Assembly: GCA_019309605.1 (NCBI GenBank)
Contig: JAFDFW010000136.1
Location: forward strand, 1-8,504
Direction of reading: 5' to 3'
Origin: Deltaproteobacteria bacterium
GTDB lineage: Bacteria > Myxococcota_A > Polyangia > Polyangiales > Houyiibacteriaceae
Length of the DNA stretch: 8,504 nucleotides
Under the pieces are notes generated by a model. It had not been told where the DNA came from. It searched no databases and saw only the letters and a list, made by a program, of their open reading frames with translations. The stretch's first letter is position 1. Each line of letters opens with the position of its first letter. Below, piece after piece: positions 1 to 4,809 of the stretch. A program made the translations under genes and the position numbers.

Positions 1-55
1 TCCCGAAATTTCCAGGAACCCCGCCGAACTCCAGCTTCTGTTTCTGCTCGCTCAT
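1..55 (-). CDS. N-terminal fragment of a leftward gene; possibly ERG4/ERG24-like sterol reductase
   Basis: An ATG at 55 on the minus strand opens 18 codons that stay open to the window edge. They read MSEQKQKLEFGGVPGNFG. No stop is seen, so the gene is cut by the window. The EFGGxPG stretch recalls the start of the first membrane segment in ERG4/ERG24 sterol C14/C24 reductases, where an EFGG-type motif precedes the first transmembrane helix. That match is from memory and rests on very few residues. The gene is divergent from the GTPase at 134, with a 78-base gap that could hold promoters for both. There is no strong Shine-Dalgarno upstream of the ATG. If the call is right, it would hint at bacterial sterol synthesis. 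An unrelated protein is equally possible. Confidence 0.4.
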   Translation of the reverse strand, partial: MSEQKQKLEFGGVPGNFG

Positions 56-107
56 CGGCGGGACTGTAAATCAAAAACCGGGCAGCGCGAAGCAGAGCTT
101 TCCAAGC

Positions 108-121
108 CGCGAGACTTCGCG
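108..121. promoter_or_regulatory. Short perfect inverted repeat upstream of the GTPase gene
   Basis: CGCGA and TCGCG form a perfect 5-bp stem around a GACT loop, ending 12 bases before the GTPase ATG. It could be an operator half-site pair or a small 5' RNA hairpin. It also lies between a weak TTTCCA (99-104) and TATCAC (122-127) pair spaced by 17 bases, which would give a nearly leaderless transcript. In GC-rich DNA a 5-bp stem is common, so this is weak evidence. Confidence 0.2.
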
Positions 122-133
122 TATCACAGGATC

Positions 134-625
134 ATGCGGCTTAGGCGGAAGGTCTGCCTGTTAGGCGCTCCCGGCGTCGGCAAGACGAGCCTCGTTAGAC
201 GATTCGTAGAGCGGCGGTTCGACGCGGAGCACGAGTCGTCGATCGCGATGGTGATTTCCAAGGGCACGGTGGAGCTGGGCGGCATTTCGCTCGAAATGAT
301 GCTCTGGGATCCCGAAGGCAGCGAAGCCTGGGGCCAGTACAACCGCTCCTTCATCTCGGGCGCTTCGGGTCTGATGTTCGTCGTGGACGCCACCAAGCCG
401 CGAACGCTCGACCATCTCCTGGAGGCGCAGAGCAAGGGTCGCGGGTTCATCGGGTCGCGTCCGGCCGTTCTCATCGTGAACAAGGCCGACTTGACCCAGG
501 ACTTCGCTCTGACGAAGGCTCAAGTCGACGCAGCGAGCAAGCTCAACTGGCACCTCCTTCAAGCGAGCGCGAAGTCCGCCGACAACGTCGACGAGGCGTT
601 ACGAGGCGTTCACGAAGCTCGCTGA
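134..625 (+). CDS. Ras/Rab-like small GTPase, C-terminus altered by a 10-bp duplication
   Basis: This 163-residue protein is a stand-alone small GTPase, likely a cytosolic GTP-dependent switch. The P-loop GAPGVGKT is at 11-18. The G3 motif is DPEG at 59-62, where Ras has DTAG. G4 is NKAD at 116-119 and G5 is SAK at 145-147. The position equal to Ras Gln61 is Ser63, so intrinsic hydrolysis may be slow or depend on a partner. There is no C-terminal cysteine for lipid attachment. The ATG at 134 is the only usual start before the P-loop in this frame; the Shine-Dalgarno (AGGA, 128-131) is too close to be convincing. After residue 155 the frame is shifted by an exact tandem repeat (591-610), giving the tail LRGVHEAR. 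Without the repeat the protein would be 171 residues, ending with a normal GTPase last helix. MglA is less likely, since this protein is shorter and lacks features I would expect there. Its effector is unknown. Confidence 0.85.
   Translation: MRLRRKVCLLGAPGVGKTSLVRRFVERRFDAEHESSIAMVISKGTVELGGISLEMMLWDPEGSEAWGQYNRSFISGASGLMFVVDATKPRTLDHLLEAQSKGRGFIGSRPAVLIVNKADLTQDFALTKAQVDAASKLNWHLLQASAKSADNVDEALRGVHEAR
591..610 (+). repeat. Exact 10-bp tandem duplication inside the GTPase gene
   Basis: The unit ACGAGGCGTT occurs twice with no gap, at 591-600 and 601-610. Ten is not a multiple of three, so the second copy shifts the reading frame at codon 156. With one copy removed the reading becomes DEAFTKLAELMV and continues to a TGA at 657-659. 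That matches the amphipathic last helix of Ras/Rab proteins, which usually has a V-x-E-A-F-x-x-L-A pattern. The duplication therefore looks secondary, either a real slippage mutation or an assembly error. Confidence 0.9.
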
Positions 626-684
626 ATTAATGGTTGACGTCAGAAAGGCGTCCGCATGAGTGGGTTTCATGGCGGACCATGTGA

Positions 685-1599
685 TCACGGGCTGTCGTCG
701 GGCGGTGATGGCAAGGACTCCCTCCTCGACGACGGGCCCCAGGTGCCGACGCGTGGAAGCATCTGGTAAAGGAGCCAATGATATGTGCTCCGAGGGAGGA
801 TCCGGCGAAGCACCGAAAAGCCGAACGCATCGAGGGTCGCAGGCACGCGTAGTGGGGGACGCTTTCGCCTCATCGTCTTGAGGACGACGTTAGCGACCGA
901 CTCCGGCGTGGCGCCCGAGGCCTTCATAACTTTTGCGATGAACGGCGCCATGTTCACGTAGTGCTCGTGATAAGGCTCCGCCAGCTCGTGTTCCGAGCGA
1001 TCGCTCTTGGGCGTGTACCGAACCTTCTGGAAGCCGTCGGAATGGACGAAGCCGGGCTGCACCAGGCTTACGCGAATCCCCCAAGGTCGAACCTCGTACC
1101 AAAGCGCCTCGTGAGCTCCTTCGAGCGCGAACTTCGACGCGCTGTACGCTCCCATCGTCGGCATCGCCATCATGCCGCCTACCGAGCTGACCGTGATGAT
1201 GCGTCCGGCTCGCTTTGCGCGCATCCCAGGAAGCACGAGTCGGATGAGCTCCATGGGCGAGCGGAAGTTCACATCCATTTGGGCGAGGCGCTCGCGCTCA
1301 TCGACGTGCTCCACCACCGCGCGATAGGAGACCCCTGCATTGTTGATGAGAACGTCGACGCCGCCCCAGTCGCGGTCGGCCTCGGCAATGATCGCTTCGC
1401 GTTCTTCTGCGTGCGTGACATCGAGGGGACGAATTCGAACGTTGCTCGACTCTCCGATCGCATGGACATCAAAGCGCGCCAGCGACCCTTTTCGCGCGGT
1501 GAGGAATACCCGGCACTTCGTTCGGACCAGGGCCCGCGCCATGGCAAGGCCGATGCCTGTGCTAGCGCCCGTGACCAGGACCGTCTGTTCCGACTCCAT
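685..1599 (-). CDS. Classical short-chain dehydrogenase/reductase (SDR), probably NADP-dependent
   Basis: This 304-residue protein is an NAD(P)-dependent oxidoreductase of the classical SDR family. The Rossmann nucleotide motif TGASTGIG is at 10-17, followed by DV at 60-61 and NNAG at 86-89. The catalytic set is Asn111, Ser139, Tyr152 and Lys156 (YSASK, 152-156), and PG is at 182-183. Arg36 at the end of the second strand favours NADP over NAD. The C-terminal 100 residues are longer than the minimal 250-residue SDR. They contain a basic stretch (about 243-251) and a hydrophobic/aromatic segment (about 262-285), as in membrane-associated retinol or hydroxysteroid dehydrogenase-like members. 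The substrate cannot be told. The ATG at 1599 lies just ahead of the Rossmann motif, so it is the right start, although no Shine-Dalgarno is visible. The gene is convergent with the GTPase and divergent from lemA. Confidence 0.92.
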   Translation of the reverse strand: MESEQTVLVTGASTGIGLAMARALVRTKCRVFLTARKGSLARFDVHAIGESSNVRIRPLDVTHAEEREAIIAEADRDWGGVDVLINNAGVSYRAVVEHVDERERLAQMDVNFRSPMELIRLVLPGMRAKRAGRIITVSSVGGMMAMPTMGAYSASKFALEGAHEALWYEVRPWGIRVSLVQPGFVHSDGFQKVRYTPKSDRSEHELAEPYHEHYVNMAPFIAKVMKASGATPESVANVVLKTMRRKRPPLRVPATLDAFGFSVLRRILPRSTYHWLLYQMLPRVGTWGPSSRRESLPSPPDDSP

Positions 1600-1605
1600 G
1601 CGGGT

Positions 1606-1634
1606 TTGAGTTTATAGGTGTCGGCCCTTACACT
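1606..1634 (+). promoter_or_regulatory. Candidate sigma70-type promoter for the lemA operon
   Basis: TTGAGT (1606-1611) and TACACT (1629-1634) are separated by exactly 17 bases; each matches the -35 or -10 consensus at four of six positions. The start of transcription would fall near 1641, leaving a leader of about 26 bases before the lemA ATG. On the opposite strand TATAAA (1616 to 1611) could serve as the -10 of the SDR gene, so the two divergent promoters would overlap and might interfere. Housekeeping promoters vary in this kind of organism, so this is tentative. Confidence 0.4.
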
Positions 1635-1653
1635 GGAAGCGCCTTTTGAAGGC

Positions 1654-1661
1654 AGGGGAGG
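1654..1661 (+). promoter_or_regulatory. Strong Shine-Dalgarno that fixes the lemA start
   Basis: AGGGGAGG lies 5 bases before the ATG at 1667. It falls inside the longer reading frame that would begin at TTG 1646, so it argues for the ATG as the true start. None of the other rightward genes except the small gene at 4630 has a site this good. Confidence 0.8.
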
Positions 1662-1666
1662 TCGCG

Positions 1667-2254
1667 ATGGGTTGGTTGCTTGGTTTGCTGGTGCTCGCTC
1701 TGGTGCTGATTGCCTGGTTCGTGGGCATTTACAACGCCCTGGTCAATCTTCGTAACCGCTTCAAGAATGGGTTCGCCCAAATCGACGTGCAGCTCAAGCG
1801 GCGGCACGATTTGATTCCCAACCTGGTCGAAACGGCGAAGGGGTTCCTCTCGCACGAGCGCGAGACGCTGGAAGCCGTGATCGCGGCGCGAAACTCCGCG
1901 GAGGGGGCCCGAACGCGGGCGGCTGCAGATCCCGGGGATGCGCAGGCGATGCAAGGCCTTGCGAACGCAGAAGCGGGGCTGAGCGGCGTGCTCGGCCGTT
2001 TCTTCGCGCTCTCTGAGGCCTACCCCGACCTCAAGTCGAACCAGAACATGATGCAGCTCTCCGAGGAGCTCTCGACCACCGAGAACAAGATCGCGTTCGC
2101 ACGACAGTCCTTCAACGATGCGGTCATGCGCTACAACAACAAGTGCGAGATGGTGCCGTCGAACCTGGTGGCCAGCATGTTCGGGTTCAAGCGCGCCGAG
2201 TTCTTCGAGGTCGAGGCCGAAAGCGAGCGCGCTCCGGTCAAAGTTCAGTTCTGA
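1667..2254 (+). CDS. lemA: LemA family membrane protein
   Basis: This 195-residue protein is a clear LemA family member. One N-terminal membrane helix (about 3-21) is followed by the family signature YNxLVxLRNRFKN (22-34), IDVQLKRRxDLIPNLVET (39-56) and HERETLExVxxARNxA, then an all-helical domain. The family has a helical bundle, is membrane-anchored, and has no settled biochemical function. It is often encoded beside M48/HtpX proteases, as here. The ATG at 1667 is preferred over an in-frame TTG at 1646, because AGGGGAGG (1654-1661) sits 5 bases before the ATG and the membrane helix begins directly after it. The next gene starts 3 bases after the stop, so the two are almost certainly cotranscribed and translationally coupled. 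It may act as a partner, adaptor or substrate of the protease; that is inference from context. Confidence 0.95.
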   Translation: MGWLLGLLVLALVLIAWFVGIYNALVNLRNRFKNGFAQIDVQLKRRHDLIPNLVETAKGFLSHERETLEAVIAARNSAEGARTRAAADPGDAQAMQGLANAEAGLSGVLGRFFALSEAYPDLKSNQNMMQLSEELSTTENKIAFARQSFNDAVMRYNNKCEMVPSNLVASMFGFKRAEFFEVEAESERAPVKVQF

Positions 2255-2257
2255 GCC

Positions 2258-4210
2258 ATGGACTTCTTCGAGGAGCAGGCCCTCGCGCGTAAGCGCACTC
2301 TAAGGTTGGTGCTTCTCTTCGCGGTTGCCGTCGCGGGCGTCGTCGTCGCGGTCTACATCCTCTCGATGATATTCTACACGGCGGGGGCGTCAGATTCAGC
2401 TGGCGTCGCGTACGTGACCGGCGACTACGACAACGTGGGCAAGCTTGCTCTGTCTGTCTGGAACCCCGGCGTGTTGCTCTTTGCACTCGGCAGCACGACC
2501 ATCGTGATCGGCTTGGGGTCGCTCTACAAGATTGCCCAACTACGCGACGGCGGCCCCGCCGTCGCCCTGAGCCTCGGCGGTCGAAAGCTCGACTGCGACT
2601 CGATCAAGCTCGAGGAGCGCCGCCTCCTGAATGTCGTCGAAGAGATGGCCATCGCATCCGGTGTACCTGTTCCCGAGGTGTACGTTCTCGACCGGGAGCC
2701 CGGCATCAACGCGTTTGCTGCGGGAAACACCACGAGTGACGCAGTCATCGGCGTGACGCAAGGCACTCTCCAGCTGCTCCGTCGCGACGAGCTTCAAGGC
2801 GTGATTGCGCATGAGTTCAGCCACATCCTCAACGGAGATTCTCGCCTCAACCTTCGTGCCATCGGGCTCCTGCATGGGATCTTTCTCCTCGCGCTGATCG
2901 GCCGATTCCTTACCCGTGGCGCCATGCACGGCAGGAAGAAAGGAGGGAGCGGTGTGGCGCTCGTCGGGCTTGGCCTGCTGGCCATCGGTTCGATCGGCGT
3001 GTTCTTCGGGCGCATGATTCAGAGCTCGATTTCGCGACAGCGGGAGCTCCTCGCCGATGCATCAGCGGTCCAGTTCACCCGCGACACCGATGGCCTGGTA
3101 GGCGCTCTCAAGAAGATCGGCGGCGCGGCGCCTCGCTCTTACCTCGACACTCCGAAGGCCGATGAAGCGAGTCATATCTTCTTTTCGGATGCGATTCGTC
3201 GGCTACGGTTGTTCGCTGGCCTCTTCCGCACGCACCCTCCGCTCGGGGATCGCATCCGCAAGCTGGAGCCCCAGTGGGATGGGGAGTTCACCGAAGTGGG
3301 TTTGCCGGACCTCGCGACAGGGATGAGCACCCCCCCTGATGCGCCGGAGGGCCAGGTCAACGCGTTTGCCGAGGCGCCGACAGAGGAAGCGGTGAGCCAG
3401 GCGATCGAGCACATTGGGAGCCCGCGTCCCGAGCAGATCACGTTCGCACGCTCCCTTCACGCGGCGCTCCCCGAACTTTGGATTCACGCGGTTCACCAAG
3501 CGCCAATGGCCCAGGCGATGATCTTCGGACTCTTGCTCGCGCAGGACGAGGTGCTCCGCGGCACTGAGCTGATGAGCGTGGCGGAGCTCACCGACCCGCA
3601 AACCGCCGACCTGACGCTTCGGTTTCACTCCGAGGCCGGCGACCGTTCGTCCGCCGAGAAGATCGCGCTAGTCGACATGGCGATTGCGACCTTGCGCGGA
3701 TTGTCTCTCGCTGAGTACGAGCGCTTTCGCGAAGTCGTCGACGCGTTGATGCAGAGTGATCGGCGAATCGACCTCTTTGAGTACACCCTCAGCCGGATGA
3801 TCCAACGGCATCTTGCGCGGAGCTTCGAAGGCACTGGCCCGACGCCGCTCCGGTTTCGATCGCTGACTGCGCTCCTCCCCGACGCACGGGTTTTGCTCGC
3901 GACGCTGGCGCGAGTCGGTAGTCGAACGGAAGACGAAGCCGAGCGCGCATTCCGGCACGGCGCGCAGACGCTTCAGCTGAAAGAGTCCGCCCTAGCGATC
4001 CCGACTTCAGGCGAATGTACCTTGGCCTCGGTCGACCGTGCCCTGCAACGCTACGATGCGGCCGCGCCCGGGCTAAAGAGAAGCCTCATGCTGGCCTGCG
4101 CCGCCGCAGTCATGGCCGACGACGAGGTCACCGATCGCGAGGCCGAGCTCATTCGCGCCATCGGCGATGCGCTCGATTGTCCCGTGCCCCCTTTTGTGCA
4201 ATCGAAGTAA
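2258..4210 (+). CDS. M48 (HtpX/Ste24-like) membrane metalloprotease with long C-terminal extension
   Basis: This 650-residue protein is a zinc-dependent membrane endopeptidase of family M48. The zinc motif HEFSH is at 185-189 and the third ligand is probably Glu263 in RQRELLADASA (260-270). The conserved HPPLGDRI is at 326-333. Likely membrane helices lie at about 17-40, 71-90, 199-218 and 232-253, placing the active site at the cytoplasmic face as in HtpX. HtpX is about 290 residues, so roughly 300 residues beyond the peptidase domain are extra. They are mostly helical and soluble. The last part (about 605-642) has a hydrophobic helix, then an acidic ADDEVTDREAELIRAIGDAL segment, which resembles TerB-like helical domains. 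The ATG is 3 bases after the lemA stop and has no clear Shine-Dalgarno, so coupling to lemA is likely. The probable role is turnover of damaged membrane proteins. I do not call it htpX because of its size and architecture. Confidence 0.93.
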   Translation: MDFFEEQALARKRTLRLVLLFAVAVAGVVVAVYILSMIFYTAGASDSAGVAYVTGDYDNVGKLALSVWNPGVLLFALGSTTIVIGLGSLYKIAQLRDGGPAVALSLGGRKLDCDSIKLEERRLLNVVEEMAIASGVPVPEVYVLDREPGINAFAAGNTTSDAVIGVTQGTLQLLRRDELQGVIAHEFSHILNGDSRLNLRAIGLLHGIFLLALIGRFLTRGAMHGRKKGGSGVALVGLGLLAIGSIGVFFGRMIQSSISRQRELLADASAVQFTRDTDGLVGALKKIGGAAPRSYLDTPKADEASHIFFSDAIRRLRLFAGLFRTHPPLGDRIRKLEPQWDGEFTEVGLPDLATGMSTPPDAPEGQVNAFAEAPTEEAVSQAIEHIGSPRPEQITFARSLHAALPELWIHAVHQAPMAQAMIFGLLLAQDEVLRGTELMSVAELTDPQTADLTLRFHSEAGDRSSAEKIALVDMAIATLRGLSLAEYERFREVVDALMQSDRRIDLFEYTLSRMIQRHLARSFEGTGPTPLRFRSLTALLPDARVLLATLARVGSRTEDEAERAFRHGAQTLQLKESALAIPTSGECTLASVDRALQRYDAAAPGLKRSLMLACAAAVMADDEVTDREAELIRAIGDALDCPVPPFVQSK

Positions 4211-4214
4211 GACC

Positions 4215-4571
4215 ATGGAGACACTAAGCGTCTACGAGACCGACGACGAGGTGCAGGCCCTGGCCCTGCAGGAAGCACTCGAGTCCAAGGGCATCGCCGC
4301 GATCTTGCTCAACCACCGGGACACGGCCTATCCGGGAATTACGGACCGGCAGCGGCACGGGACGGAGATCCGCGTCGAGCGCGATCAGGTCGAGAAGGCC
4401 ACTCAAATCATCGAGGAATTCCTAGCGGCCCAGCCGGTAGAAGGGCCTCCGATAGCGCCGCCCCCCGATTCCGAGCCCGCACCCGGCCTTCGTGGGCCCG
4501 GCTGGCTGGTCATCACTTTGTTAATGCTGACTTTGTTGGGTGTCGCGGCCTATATACTAAATGCCAATTGA
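4215..4571 (+). CDS. DUF2007-like protein with C-terminal membrane anchor
   Basis: This 118-residue protein has three parts. Residues 1-70 look like a DUF2007 domain (putative signal-transducing domain): a strand at the start, a helix (EVQALALQEALESKGI), a strand AAILLN, and a final strand and helix (GTEIRVERDQVEKATQIIEEF). Residues 74-90 are a proline-rich linker. Residues 97-115 are a single membrane helix ending three residues from the C-terminus, so the protein is probably tail-anchored with its domain in the cytosol. The ATG at 4215 is chosen because it lies 4 bases after the protease stop; an upstream in-frame start at 4167 would overlap the protease gene and add an unrelated 16-residue tail. 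It is the third gene of the lemA operon and may sense or recruit something for the protease. No enzymatic residues are visible. The domain assignment is by pattern only. Confidence 0.8.
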   Translation: METLSVYETDDEVQALALQEALESKGIAAILLNHRDTAYPGITDRQRHGTEIRVERDQVEKATQIIEEFLAAQPVEGPPIAPPPDSEPAPGLRGPGWLVITLLMLTLLGVAAYILNAN

Positions 4572-4574
4572 GCC

Positions 4575-4603
4575 TTGGCGCGCCGTCGGTTCTGGGCTAT
4601 AAG
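4575..4603 (+). promoter_or_regulatory. Candidate sigma70-type promoter for the small gene at 4630
   Basis: TTGGCG (4575-4580) and TATAAG (4598-4603) are separated by exactly 17 bases and match the -35 and -10 consensus at four and five of six positions. Transcription would begin near 4610, leaving a leader of about 20 bases that contains the Shine-Dalgarno of the small gene. The site begins four bases after the stop codon of the DUF2007-like gene, and I see no terminator between the two. The small gene may therefore also receive read-through from the lemA operon. Confidence 0.5.
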
Positions 4604-4617
4604 TTAACGGTTAGTAA

Positions 4618-4623
4618 AGGAAG
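4618..4623 (+). promoter_or_regulatory. Shine-Dalgarno for the 59-residue gene
   Basis: AGGAAG lies 6 bases before the ATG at 4630. Good spacing here supports translation of an otherwise easily missed short gene. Confidence 0.7.
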
Positions 4624-4629
4624 CTCACG

Positions 4630-4809
4630 ATGGCCGGCACGGATACCTACACCCTCAAGGAGCTCGCAAAGCTTCTCGCCTGGAACCCCGCTCACTGCAA
4701 AGTGATCCTCAAGCAGCTAGGCGCAGACCCGGCGGGCCAGATCGACAATGAGACTGCTGCCAAGGTGGCCGAAAAGGTTCATCGCCCCTGGCCGCCCAAA
4801 GCTGCCTAA
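4630..4809 (+). CDS. Small helical protein resembling the IF-2 N-terminal domain
   Basis: This is a 59-residue protein. Residues 6-33 (YTLKELAKLLAWNP, then a helix with VILKQLGAD) follow the pattern of the IF2_N fold: a short strand, the LAKxL helix, and a second helix ending in LxxLG. Residues 37-52 (IDNETAAKVAEKVH) resemble its third helix, which in IF-2 begins with an acidic cap. The protein ends with a proline-rich HRPWPPKAA tail. IF2_N-type modules are small and basic, and they bind RNA or proteins. A simple helix-turn-helix DNA binder is the alternative. Support for a real gene comes from the promoter-like sequence at 4575-4603, AGGAAG at 4618-4623, a natural codon pattern, and a stop that interlocks with the recD stop. 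It follows the DUF2007-like gene by 58 bases. The function is unknown, and the fold assignment is by eye only. Confidence 0.72.
   Translation: MAGTDTYTLKELAKLLAWNPAHCKVILKQLGADPAGQIDNETAAKVAEKVHRPWPPKAA

Noticed and set aside
668..681. CATGG/CCATG hairpin between the convergent GTPase and SDR genes as a terminator
   Set aside because: The stem is only 5 bp and has no T-tract on either side.
961..1617. A 218-codon rightward open frame opposite the SDR gene
   Set aside because: The opposite strand carries an intact SDR with all catalytic residues; the rightward reading has no recognisable motif or ribosome-binding site.
1646..1666. TTG start seven codons upstream for lemA
   Set aside because: The strong Shine-Dalgarno AGGGGAGG lies inside this stretch and points to the ATG at 1667.
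4167..4214. Earlier in-frame start for the DUF2007-like gene
   Set aside because: It would overlap the protease gene and add 16 residues unrelated to the domain. The ATG at 4215, directly after the protease stop, fits better.
4577..4584. GGCGCGCC palindrome downstream of the DUF2007-like gene as a regulatory site or terminator
   Set aside because: An 8-base GC palindrome is common in this composition; there is no T-run, and it overlaps a better promoter candidate.
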